Shown here piece after piece: positions 8,225 through 15,383 of a DNA stretch of 35,035 nucleotides (its first letter is position 1; every line of letters starts with the position of its first letter). A program made the translations under genes and the position numbers. The stretch is from Candidatus Lachnoclostridium pullistercoris (lineage in GTDB: Bacteria > Bacillota > Clostridia > Lachnospirales > Lachnospiraceae), in NCBI GenBank assembly GCA_019119775.1, contig DWWL01000082.1:1-35035 (forward strand). The letters are read 5' to 3'. The notes beneath the pieces are model-generated. The model did not search any database. It saw only the letters and a program-made list of their open reading frames with translations, and was not told the origin of the DNA.

Positions 8225-9456
8225 GAGAGATTGACGCAGTAATCATCGGCGGCGGCCCGGCCGGTCTTTCGGCGGCGGTCCGCCTGTGGGAAAAAGGAGT
8301 GAGAAATCTGCTGATCCTGGAGCGGGAGCACGAGCTGGGCGGAATCCTGCGCCAGTGCATCCACGACGGTTTCGGCCTGACCCGCTTCGGCGAGACGTTA
8401 AGCGGCCCGGAGTATGCCCAGAGATTTATTGATCTGGTGGAGGAATACCAGATCCCCTATGTGACAGACGCGACGGTGATCGACATTACGGAGGACAAAA
8501 AGGTGACGGCGGCGTGCCGGGACGGACTGCTGGAGATCCAGGCCAAAGCAGTGATCCTGACCATGGGCTGCAGGGAGCGCACCAGAGGCGCCATCCGCAT
8601 TCCCGGGGACCGGCCGGCCGGGGTGTACACGGCCGGAGTGGCCCAGGCGTACATCAATCTCCAGAACCGGATGGTAGGCCGGGAGGTGGTGATCCTGGGC
8701 TCCGGCGACATCGGCATGATCATGGCCAGGAGACTGACCCTGGAAGGCGCCCATGTGATCGGCGTATTTGAGGTTCAGCCCTACGCCAGCGGTCTTCCCA
8801 GAAACATCCTTCAGTGCCTGGACGATTACGGGATCCCCCTGCATTTAAGCCACACGGTGACGGAGATCAGGGGAAGAGAGCGGCTGGAGTCAGTGGTGAT
8901 CTCCCAGGTGGACGAGCGCATGAACCCCATACCGGGAACGGAAAAAGAATATCCCTGCGACACGCTCATCCTGTCTGTGGGCCTGATCCCGGAAAATGAG
9001 CTGTCCCTCTCAGCGGGAGTACAGCTGGACAGCCGGAGCAAGGGGGCTGTGGTGGATGAGCACCATCAGACGACAGTTCCCGGGATCTTTGCGGCGGGAA
9101 ATGTGCTGCAGGTACACGATCTGGTGGATTTTGTGTCCGCCGAGGCGGAGGAGCTGGCAGACTCAGCGGCGGCCTATTTAAGGGACGGAGAGCTGGCAGA
9201 GTGCAGGCTGGCGGTCGTCACTGATGGGAATGTGACCCACACCATTCCCCAGAAGATCAGCGGCACGTCAGATTTCAAGCTGTCTCTCAGGGTGAGAAGG
9301 CCGATCAAAAACTGCAGGATCCGCCTGGTGCAGGGCGGTGAGACGGTCTGTGAGAGAAAGATGGCGAAGGCCATCCCGGCGGAGATGATTCAGATCCCTG
9401 TGAAGGCGGCCCGGCTGAAAAAAGGGGAAGACCTGGAGGTGAAAGTGGAATGGTGA
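8221..9456 (+). CDS. NAD(P)/FAD-dependent oxidoreductase (pyridine nucleotide-disulfide type fold), partner subunit
   Basis: A 411-residue two-dinucleotide flavoprotein. The N-terminal FAD motif is AVIIGGGPAGLSAAV, the second nucleotide-binding motif is VVILGSGDIGMIMARR near residues 158-173, and the ATG…D-type FAD motif is GIFAAGNV near residue 290. The last 80 or so residues form an extra domain. No redox-active CxxC pair like that of thioredoxin reductase is visible. The ATG overlaps the stop of the upstream flavoprotein and its own end overlaps the DUF1667 gene, so the three are translationally coupled. In related gene trios this protein is thought to receive electrons from the GlpA-like subunit and exchange them with NAD or another carrier. 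That partner role is inferred from gene order. Confidence 0.88.
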   Translation: MREIDAVIIGGGPAGLSAAVRLWEKGVRNLLILEREHELGGILRQCIHDGFGLTRFGETLSGPEYAQRFIDLVEEYQIPYVTDATVIDITEDKKVTAACRDGLLEIQAKAVILTMGCRERTRGAIRIPGDRPAGVYTAGVAQAYINLQNRMVGREVVILGSGDIGMIMARRLTLEGAHVIGVFEVQPYASGLPRNILQCLDDYGIPLHLSHTVTEIRGRERLESVVISQVDERMNPIPGTEKEYPCDTLILSVGLIPENELSLSAGVQLDSRSKGAVVDEHHQTTVPGIFAAGNVLQVHDLVDFVSAEAEELADSAAAYLRDGELAECRLAVVTDGNVTHTIPQKISGTSDFKLSLRVRRPIKNCRIRLVQGGETVCERKMAKAIPAEMIQIPVKAARLKKGEDLEVKVEW

Positions 9457-9815
9457 GAACATTTACCTGTATTATGTGTCCGAGAGGATGTTCCGTGACC
9501 GCGGAGGTTTCCGGGACGGAAGTGAGCTCCGTGGAGGGGAATTTCTGCCCGAAGGGAAGAGAGTATGTGATCCAGGAGCTGACGAACCCCATGAGGAATA
9601 TCGCCTCCTCAGTGCTTGTGGAAGGCGGGGAGCTGCCTTTGGCCAGCGTGCGCTTAAACCGCCCCATCCCGAAGGACAGGATCTTTGACGTGATGGCTGA
9701 GATCCGGAAGATCCGGCTGACGGCGCCTGTGTCCATCGGACAGACGGCTCTGGAGAATGTGCTGGGGCTGGGAAGCGATGTGATCGTCACAAAAAATGTG
9801 AGGGAAAAGCATTAA
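9450..9815 (+). CDS. DUF1667 domain protein, four-cysteine redox partner
   Basis: A 121-residue protein of the DUF1667 family. The N-terminus has C7-x2-C10-x3-C14 and then C33 in FCPKG. This arrangement is typical of an iron-sulfur or zinc site and resembles the N-terminal cluster domain of molybdopterin oxidoreductases. The family is regularly found after GlpA-like and FAD/NAD oxidoreductase genes in anaerobic Firmicutes and Thermotogae. The start overlaps the previous stop by 7 nt. Its TAA at 9813-9815 overlaps the stop codon of the convergent RpiR gene. A role as small electron-transfer subunit is inferred from the Cys pattern and context. Confidence 0.85.
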   Translation: MVRTFTCIMCPRGCSVTAEVSGTEVSSVEGNFCPKGREYVIQELTNPMRNIASSVLVEGGELPLASVRLNRPIPKDRIFDVMAEIRKIRLTAPVSIGQTALENVLGLGSDVIVTKNVREKH

Positions 9816-9827
9816 GGCTCTTCCCTC
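9800..9827. terminator. Shared hairpin across the convergent stop codons of the DUF1667 and rpiR genes
   Basis: GAGGGAAAAGC (9800-9810) pairs with GCTCTTCCCTC (9817-9827) with one mismatch around the 6-nt loop ATTAAG, which contains both stop codons. On the minus strand a T6 run follows 3 nt beyond the stem, so it should end rpiR transcription. On the plus strand no T run follows, so termination there would be weaker. Confidence 0.6.
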
Positions 9828-10690
9828 AGTATGGGATTATCTGAGGTCCTGTGTTCCGTTTCCTTTGAAAAACGGATCTTCAGGGCCTCATTTTCTCTGT
9901 AATGGAGGCGGAAACAGCCGGCGTAGAGCACGTCCAGCAGGTAAAGCACAGACAGATTGATGGAAAAATTTCCCAGATTGGAGATCAGCTTCTGTCTGGT
10001 GGAAATGTACAGGCGGCAGCTGCACAGATCTGCCAGAGTGTTGGAGCCGTAGGAGGTGATGGAGATGGTGGGAACATTCCGCTTCCCCAGCCGTCTGGCT
10101 GCCTCAATATTTCTGGGAGTCTCCCCGGAGTAGGAGATTAAGATAAAGCAGCTGTCGGCGTTCCGGTAGCAGGCTTCATAGTAGACTCCGGTGCTGGGGG
10201 AGATGATCACCGTCTTCCCGATCTTTGACATGCTCTCCCGGAAGGCGGACGCAAGGTCGCTGTAGACGCCTGCGGAGGCAATGTAGATGTTCTGTGCCTT
10301 GTCCAGAATGGCCACGGCCGTCTCCAGCTCTCTCTGGTTTAAGAGGGAGAGGGTGTCCCTCACTGTCTCGCTGTAAAGGCCGGACAGCTTTCCCGCCACG
10401 GTCATGGGCGGGTCTGTTTCCAGAAACGGCCGGTTGGCGTCAATATCCTGGAAATGGGAGGAGAGGTAGGCGGTTTCTTTTAAGTAAGCGTCGCGGAAAT
10501 CGGCGTATCCCTCAAAGCCCATTCTCTGGCAGAAGCGCATCACTGTGGCCGGTGAGGTGAACGTGGCCTGGGCCACATGGCGGATGCTCTCTCCGTCCAG
10601 AGCAAACTGGCGGTTTAAAAAATAAGCGGCGATGCTTTTTTCCGCTTCAGAAAAAAGGTCATGATTTTTCAGTTGGTCCTGAATCAGCAT
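9812..10690 (-). CDS. MurR/RpiR-family transcriptional regulator
   Basis: A 292-residue regulator with the N-terminal RpiR helix-turn-helix (SPATVMRFCQRMGFEGYADF) and a C-terminal SIS sugar-isomerase domain (IYIASAG…YSD, then ILISYSGETPRN, residues about 130-260) that binds phosphorylated sugars. The start is set at 10690 because AAGGAGG lies 6 nt upstream; upstream in-frame ATGs at 10780 and 10711 lack such a site. It is divergent from the GH4 6-phospho-glycosidase gene and convergent with the redox cassette. Three 13-bp GAAAC/GTTTC palindromes occur in the shared upstream region, one of them 32 nt before its own start. It probably controls the GH4 gene and itself in response to a sugar phosphate. 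Confidence 0.92.
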   Translation of the reverse strand: MLIQDQLKNHDLFSEAEKSIAAYFLNRQFALDGESIRHVAQATFTSPATVMRFCQRMGFEGYADFRDAYLKETAYLSSHFQDIDANRPFLETDPPMTVAGKLSGLYSETVRDTLSLLNQRELETAVAILDKAQNIYIASAGVYSDLASAFRESMSKIGKTVIISPSTGVYYEACYRNADSCFILISYSGETPRNIEAARRLGKRNVPTISITSYGSNTLADLCSCRLYISTRQKLISNLGNFSINLSVLYLLDVLYAGCFRLHYRENEALKIRFSKETEHRTSDNPILREEP

Positions 10691-10721
10691 AACGGCCTCC
10701 TTGGAGTTCATCCGGTCCGGT

Positions 10722-10734
10722 GAAACAATGTTTC
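10722..10734. promoter_or_regulatory. Candidate RpiR operator 1
   Basis: GAAAC-AAT-GTTTC is a perfect 5-3-5 palindrome of the AAC/GTT type often bound by RpiR-family proteins. It lies in the rpiR leader, downstream of the likely rpiR promoter, which suits autoregulation. Confidence 0.5.
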
Positions 10735-10814
10735 GCGGGAAAAGCCTTCCGCCGGGGAAATTTGACGGCGCTGTTCCCATCTGGCCCGGACCGCTTTACT
10801 TTCAGCTGAAATCC

Positions 10815-10843
10815 ATTATACTATTTTTAAAGGAAAAAAGAAA
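10815..10843 (-). promoter_or_regulatory. Probable rpiR promoter
   Basis: On the minus strand a perfect TATAAT (10820-10815) lies 17 nt after a weak TTTCTT (10843-10838). The leader to the start codon would be about 115 nt and contains operator 1. Confidence 0.45.
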
Positions 10844-10915
10844 GACGGGAATCCGAAATCATTCATGGCAGGGATGACTCGGAGATCTTTTTGACATATA
10901 TCTTATCTTTCAGGG

Positions 10916-10945
10916 AAAAAGCGCGGCGCGGTCCGCGCCTTTTTC
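10916..10945. terminator. Terminator-like hairpin in the divergent intergenic region
   Basis: GGCGCG (10925-10930) pairs with CGCGCC (10934-10939) around a 3-nt loop. A5 precedes and T5 follows, so it could act in either direction. It stands between two divergent promoters, with no coding region feeding into it from either side. Confidence 0.5.
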
Positions 10946-11055
10946 GTTTGGAAGGAAACGCCGTTTTCTTGAAAGGAAACGCCCCTTTCTGCCAGACAGA
11001 AACGCTCTGCGAAACGCTCCCGCCGAAGCCAACTGCCGGGCGTCCGCGCCGGGGT

Positions 11056-11068
11056 GAAACATCGTTCC
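11056..11068. promoter_or_regulatory. Candidate RpiR operator 2
   Basis: GAAACATCGTTCC has arms GAAAC and GTTCC (four of five pairs). Its reverse complement matches operator 1 at 11 of 13 positions. It lies 62 nt before the GH4 promoter -35 box. Confidence 0.4.
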
Positions 11069-11099
11069 GCGATTTTCTCGAAAAACGATGGAAAAATGG

Positions 11100-11112
11100 A
11101 TAACAATGTTTC
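11100..11112. promoter_or_regulatory. Candidate RpiR operator 3, next to the GH4 promoter
   Basis: ATAACAATGTTTC matches operator 1 at 11 of 13 positions and shares the core AACAATGTT. It ends 17 nt before the GH4 -35 box, a position that would suit either activation or repression by looping with the other sites. Confidence 0.45.
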
Positions 11113-11129
11113 ACTTTGCACAGAATATA

Positions 11130-11158
11130 TTTACATACCGCTGTATCTTTTGTATAAT
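11130..11158 (+). promoter_or_regulatory. Promoter of the GH4 gene
   Basis: TTTACA (11130-11135) and TATAAT (11153-11158) are separated by exactly 17 nt. The leader of about 68 nt contains a small GGGAC/GTCCC hairpin at 11170-11185. Confidence 0.75.
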
Positions 11159-11232
11159 TTTCAGCAGTCGGGACGGAAAAGTCCCTGATGCAATCCACGG
11201 CAACAACACTTAGAAGAAAGGCGGTTTAAGAC

Positions 11233-12624
11233 ATGGAAGGCGCAGTAAAGATTGTGACGATCGGAGGAGGCAGCAGCTATACCCCGGAGCTGATGGAAGG
11301 CTTTATCAAGAGATACGAGGAGCTTCCCATCCGGGAGATCTGGCTGGTAGATATTGAGGAAGGCAGAGAGAAGCTGGAGATCGTGGGGAAGATGGCTCAG
11401 AGAATGTGGGACGCGTCCCCCTATGACGTCAAGGTGCACCTGACCCTGGACAGAAGAGAGGCGTTAAAGGGCGCGGATTTTGTCACCACCCAGTTCCGCG
11501 TGGGCCTGCTGAATGCCCGCATCAAGGATGAGAGGATTCCCTTCTCCTACGGGATCCTGGGACAGGAGACCAACGGAGCGGGAGGGATTTTCAAGGCGTT
11601 CCGCACCATCCCGGTGATCCTGGACATTGTAAAAGATATGAAGGAGCTCTGCCCCAATGCCTGGCTGATCAACTTCACTAACCCCAGCGGAATGGTGACG
11701 GAGGCGGTTATGCGCTACGGCAACTGGGAGCGGGTGATCGGCCTGTGCAACGTACCGGTGGGAGCCATGATGAAGGAGCCGGCCATGATCGGCAAGACCC
11801 TGGACCAGCTGGTCTACAAATTTGCCGGCCTGAATCATTTCCACTGGCACAGAGTCTTTGACCTGGATGGAAATGAAGTGACCAGACAGATCATCGACGC
11901 CATGTACGAGGGAAAAGACGGCGGCGTGCCTGCCAATATTTTCGATGTTCCGCTGTTTAAAGAGCAGCTGGACGAGATCGGCATGATCCACTGCGGATAT
12001 CACCGCTATTACTACAGACAGGAAGAAATGCTGGCCCACGGCCTGGAAGAGTACAACACCATCGGGACCAGAGCCCAGCAGGTAAAACAGACGGAGGCGG
12101 AGCTGTTTGAGCTCTACAAGGACCCGAACCTGGACCACAAGCCGGAGCAGCTGTCAAAGAGAGGCGGCGCCCACTACAGCGATGCCGCCTGCGAGACGAT
12201 CGCCGCGATCTACGGCAACAAGAACACCCACATGGTGGTGACGACGAGAAACAACGGAGCTCTGCCGGATCTTCCGCCGGAGTCCGCTGCTGAGGTCTCC
12301 AGCTTTATCGGAGCCACGGGAGCCCGTCCCATCGCCTTCGGAAAGCTCCATCCGGCAGAGTGCGGCTGGCTGCAGTGCATGAAGAACATGGAGTGGTGCG
12401 TGGAGGAGGCCGCCGTCACCGGAAATTACGGTCTGGCAATGCAGGCATTTTTCTTAAATCCCCAGATCCCGTCCGGAGCTACGGCAAAGCGGGTGCTGGA
12501 TGAGCTGCTCATCGCCCACAAGAAATACCTGCCCCAGTTTGCCGACACCATCGCCCGCCTGGAAAAAGAGGAAATCACCATCAAAGATGATGTGGCCAGA
12601 GAGCTGACCGAGCAGGGACTGTAA
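11233..12624 (+). CDS. GH4-family 6-phospho-beta-glucosidase (NAD- and metal-dependent)
   Basis: A 463-residue glycoside hydrolase of family 4. These cytoplasmic enzymes use NAD and a divalent metal to cleave 6-phosphorylated disaccharides by an oxidation-elimination route. The N-terminal dinucleotide motif is VTIGGGSSYTPEL. NFTNPSG follows near residue 145. The metal-binding Cys is in GLCNVP near 172 and the His in LNHFHW near 200. The closest recognised type is the 6-phospho-beta-glucosidase group (LicH/CelF-like), although alpha-acting members share the fold. No PTS transporter gene lies beside it, so the phosphorylated substrate must come from a transporter elsewhere. The divergent RpiR regulator and its putative operators suggest induction by a sugar phosphate. 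Confidence 0.92.
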   Translation: MEGAVKIVTIGGGSSYTPELMEGFIKRYEELPIREIWLVDIEEGREKLEIVGKMAQRMWDASPYDVKVHLTLDRREALKGADFVTTQFRVGLLNARIKDERIPFSYGILGQETNGAGGIFKAFRTIPVILDIVKDMKELCPNAWLINFTNPSGMVTEAVMRYGNWERVIGLCNVPVGAMMKEPAMIGKTLDQLVYKFAGLNHFHWHRVFDLDGNEVTRQIIDAMYEGKDGGVPANIFDVPLFKEQLDEIGMIHCGYHRYYYRQEEMLAHGLEEYNTIGTRAQQVKQTEAELFELYKDPNLDHKPEQLSKRGGAHYSDAACETIAAIYGNKNTHMVVTTRNNGALPDLPPESAAEVSSFIGATGARPIAFGKLHPAECGWLQCMKNMEWCVEEAAVTGNYGLAMQAFFLNPQIPSGATAKRVLDELLIAHKKYLPQFADTIARLEKEEITIKDDVARELTEQGL

Positions 12625-12660
12625 AAACAGAAACCGCAGAACAGAATACATAAATGGCGG

Positions 12661-12700
12661 GAGCCGGGAGTGATTGTCGGAAATCATTCCCGGCTCCTTC
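12661..12700 (+). terminator. Rho-independent terminator after the GH4 gene
   Basis: A 15-bp stem pairs 12661-12675 with 12682-12696 with one G:T wobble around a short loop. A short pyrimidine tail follows. It lies 36 nt after the stop codon. Confidence 0.8.
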
Positions 12701-12766
12701 TGCATGGCCGGCGGGGGTATGGCCGTCCCCATTTCCCATATGCTGCCCTTCCCGGCCCGGTAAGCC

Positions 12767-12795
12767 TTGCGCACTGGAAAAATCTGTGATATGAT
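12767..12795 (+). promoter_or_regulatory. Promoter of the TauE/SafE-type gene
   Basis: TTGCGC (12767-12772) and TATGAT (12790-12795) are spaced by 17 nt. The gene starts 36 nt after the -10 box. Confidence 0.55.
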
Positions 12796-12830
12796 ACGGT
12801 AGACATTGACTTACTTAAGGAAGAAACATC

Positions 12831-13580
12831 ATGGAACGATATCTTATAGTCTGCCCGCTGGTATTTCTGGCAGGGCTTGTTGATTCGATTGCCGGGGGCG
12901 GGGGACTGATTTCTCTCCCGGCTTATCTTGTGGCGGGAGTGCCGCCCCATGTGGCTCTCGGCACGAACAAGACCAGTTCCTCCATGGGGACCATCATCTC
13001 CACGGCCAGGCTGGCAAAAAACGGATTTGTGGACTGGAAAGCGGCTGTGCCCGGCGGGATCTGCGCCATTTTGGGGGCAGTCTGCGGGGCCTCTGCCAGC
13101 CTTTATGTCAGTGAGGAGGTCATCACCCACATGATGCTCCTGATCCTGCCGGTGGTGGCCTTTTACGTGCTCCGCACCAAAAACATGGGAGAGAATGGGC
13201 GCACGGGGACGATCACAGGACTGAGGCTGACTGCCATGGTCTGCGCCTTCGGCCTGGTCATGGGCGTGTACGACGGATTTTACGGGCCGGGGACCGGCAC
13301 CTTCCTTCTCCTGCTGCTCACCGGGGTGGCCCACATGGACACCAGACGGGCCGCGGGAGTGACGAAAGTGCTGAACCTGTCCTCCAATCTGTCAGCCCTG
13401 CTCACCTTCCTGGTAAATGGGAACGTGGATTATTCCCTGGGGCTGGTGTCCGGACTGTTCTGCATCGCCGGTCATTTTATCGGCTCTTCCCTGGTGGTGA
13501 AGGGAGGCAGACGGGTGGTGCGCCCGGTGATCCTGGTGGTGCTCTGCATCCTGTTTGGAAAACTGGCGATGGGCTTTTAG
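12831..13580 (+). CDS. TauE/SafE (TSUP) family membrane permease
   Basis: A 249-residue integral membrane protein of the TSUP family. Members move sulfite, sulfonates, sulfoacetate or related small anions across the cytoplasmic membrane. The N-terminal signature is LVDSIAGGGGLISLPAYLVAG with the following LGTNKTSSSMGT, and a second internal repeat has YDGFYGPGTGTFLLLLLTG; both are typical of the duplicated fold. Seven or eight hydrophobic segments are visible. An AAGGAAGAAAC site precedes the ATG. It has its own promoter and stands between unrelated genes, so the substrate cannot be read from context. Confidence 0.9.
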   Translation: MERYLIVCPLVFLAGLVDSIAGGGGLISLPAYLVAGVPPHVALGTNKTSSSMGTIISTARLAKNGFVDWKAAVPGGICAILGAVCGASASLYVSEEVITHMMLLILPVVAFYVLRTKNMGENGRTGTITGLRLTAMVCAFGLVMGVYDGFYGPGTGTFLLLLLTGVAHMDTRRAAGVTKVLNLSSNLSALLTFLVNGNVDYSLGLVSGLFCIAGHFIGSSLVVKGGRRVVRPVILVVLCILFGKLAMGF

Positions 13581-13633
13581 AAAATCTGAAAAACGCGGAG
13601 ATCATTTATATAGAAGAGAGGAGTATGGGAAAT

Positions 13634-14596
13634 ATGAAGTGGAAGAAATTTACCCTCAATACCACCACGGCGGCCGTAGACCTGGTGAGCAGCCTGCTGG
13701 ACGAGCTGGGGATCGAGGGCATTGAAGTGGAAGATCATGTGCCCCTGACGGAGGCGGAGACGAAGGGAATGTTCATCGACATTCTCCCGGATCCGGGGCC
13801 GGACGACGGGAAGGCAAAAGTCAGCTTTTACCTGGACGATGAGAAGCTGGAAGGACTGGAGGAGCTGCTGCGCCAGATCGAGGAAGGACTGGATGATTTA
13901 AGCGAGTTCGTGGACGTGGGAGAGCGGACCATCCAGGTGTCCGAGACGGAGGATAAGGATTGGATCAACAACTGGAAACAGTACTTCAAGCCTTTCACCG
14001 TGGACGACATCTTAATCAAGCCCACCTGGGAGGAGATCCCGGAAAATGACAGGGACAAGCTGCTGATCCAGATCGATCCGGGAACGGCTTTCGGCACGGG
14101 ACAGCATGAAACGACCCAGCTGTGCATCCGCCAGCTGAAGAAATACGTGACGCCCGGCTGCACAGTGCTGGACGTGGGCACCGGCAGCGGAATCCTGGGC
14201 ATTACCGCCCTGAAGCTGGGAGCGGGACATGTGTTCGGCACGGATCTGGACGACAACGCCATCACGGCGGTGGGAGAGAACCTGGAGGCAAACCAGATCG
14301 AAGACGGCCGGTTTGAGGTGGTGCAGGGAAACATCATCGACGAAAAAGAGGTGCAGGACGCGGCGGGCTACGGCTGCTACGACATAGCGGTGGCCAACAT
14401 TCTGGCGGACGTGATCATCCTTCTGCAGAAGGAGATCCCGGTGCACTTAAAGAAAGGCGGCATCTTTATCACCTCCGGTATCATCAATATGAAGGAGGAG
14501 GCAGTGCGGGAAGCATTTGCGGCCAACGATCAGTTTGAGGTGGTGGAAGTCACCTACCAAGGAGAGTGGCTGTCCGTGACCGCCAGAAAGAAGTAA
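13634..14596 (+). CDS. prmA: Ribosomal protein L11 methyltransferase
   Basis: PrmA trimethylates ribosomal protein L11 using S-adenosylmethionine. The 320-residue protein has the N-terminal L11-recognition domain and the catalytic domain with the SAM-binding motif VLDVGTGSGILGI near residues 175-190. Further signatures are DPGTAFGTGQHETT and the NPPY-equivalent VANILADVI. The start at 13634 was chosen because GAGAGGAG ends 10 nt upstream; the in-frame ATG at 13625 is only 1 nt from that site. The next gene, rsmE, starts 4 nt after the stop. Together with nifS and thiI they form a translation/RNA-modification operon. Confidence 0.95.
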   Translation: MKWKKFTLNTTTAAVDLVSSLLDELGIEGIEVEDHVPLTEAETKGMFIDILPDPGPDDGKAKVSFYLDDEKLEGLEELLRQIEEGLDDLSEFVDVGERTIQVSETEDKDWINNWKQYFKPFTVDDILIKPTWEEIPENDRDKLLIQIDPGTAFGTGQHETTQLCIRQLKKYVTPGCTVLDVGTGSGILGITALKLGAGHVFGTDLDDNAITAVGENLEANQIEDGRFEVVQGNIIDEKEVQDAAGYGCYDIAVANILADVIILLQKEIPVHLKKGGIFITSGIINMKEEAVREAFAANDQFEVVEVTYQGEWLSVTARKK

Positions 14597-14599
14597 GCC

Positions 14600-15382
14600 A
14601 TGTTCCGTTTTTTTGTTTCCCAGGATCAGATTGATGAGAGAGAAGGGCGGGTGGAGATCACCGGCCCGGATGTAAACCACATCCGCAACGTGCTGCGCAT
14701 GAGCCCGGGAGAGAAGATCCGCATCAGCAACGGAAAGGACAGGGATTATCTGTGCGCGGTGCTTTCCGCGGAGGAAGATCGGGTGACGGCAGAGATTCTG
14801 GAGCGGGAGGAGAGCACAGAGCTGCCCGCTAGGATCTGGCTTTTTCAGGGACTGCCAAAGAGCGACAAGATGGAGCTCATCATCCAGAAAGCGGTGGAGT
14901 TAGGCGTTTACTGCATCGTGCCGGTGGCGACCAGGCGGGCAGTGGTAAAGCTGGACAGAAAAAAGGAAGAGGCCAAGCGGAGACGCTGGAATGCCATCTC
15001 CGAGAGCGCGGCCAAGCAGAGCAAGCGGCTGATCATCCCGGAGGTGCGGGAGGTGATGAGCTTTTCCGACGCCTGCCGCCTGGCGTCCTCCTTTGACAGG
15101 AATTTCATCCCCTACGAGAAGGCTGAGGGGATGGAAAAGACCAGAGAGGAACTGCGGGCAGTGGGCTCCGGCATGGAAATGGGAGTGTTCATCGGCCCGG
15201 AAGGCGGCTTTGACGAGGAGGAGATCCGGACGGCAATGGAGGCGGGGATCCGCCCCATCACGCTGGGGAAGCGGATTCTGAGAACGGAGACGGCAGGACT
15301 TTACGTGCTGTCCGTGCTGGGATTCCTTCTGGAAGACGGAGAAGACGGGCCGGCCTTTGTATCAGACAGGGAGAGGATATAG
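14600..15382 (+). CDS. rsmE: 16S rRNA m3U1498 methyltransferase RsmE
   Basis: RsmE methylates N3 of U1498 in 16S rRNA of the 30S subunit. The 260-residue protein has the N-terminal PUA-like domain (VTGPDVNHIRNVLRM-like stretch) and the C-terminal SPOUT knot. The knot contains the conserved FIGPEGGFDEEE near residue 195 and LGKRILRTETAGLYVLS near residue 225. It begins 4 nt after prmA, the usual partner in Firmicutes, and ends 1 nt before the cysteine desulfurase. Confidence 0.95.
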   Translation: MFRFFVSQDQIDEREGRVEITGPDVNHIRNVLRMSPGEKIRISNGKDRDYLCAVLSAEEDRVTAEILEREESTELPARIWLFQGLPKSDKMELIIQKAVELGVYCIVPVATRRAVVKLDRKKEEAKRRRWNAISESAAKQSKRLIIPEVREVMSFSDACRLASSFDRNFIPYEKAEGMEKTREELRAVGSGMEMGVFIGPEGGFDEEEIRTAMEAGIRPITLGKRILRTETAGLYVLSVLGFLLEDGEDGPAFVSDRERI

Positions 15383-15383
15383 A

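Larger units (their letters stand above)
10945..11129. other. Non-coding part of the rpiR/GH4 intergenic region with repeated GAAAC boxes
   Basis: No convincing gene is seen between the rpiR start (10690) and the GH4 start (11233). This part holds four direct GAAACGC(C/T) repeats starting at 10955, 10976, 10999 and 11011. The spacings are 21, 23 and 12 nt, roughly whole turns of the helix. Two further 13-bp palindrome-like sites lie at 11056 and 11100. The repeat at 10955 is itself a near-palindrome (GAAAC-GCC-GTTTT). Confidence 0.5.

Noticed and set aside
10891..10896. A perfect TTGACA box
   Set aside because: No -10 box lies at 16-18 nt downstream (the sequence there is GGAAAA), so it is probably chance.
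10891..11103. A possible 70-residue protein in the rpiR–GH4 gap
   Set aside because: There is no ribosome site, the composition is odd, and the frame crosses a terminator hairpin and the GAAACGC repeats.
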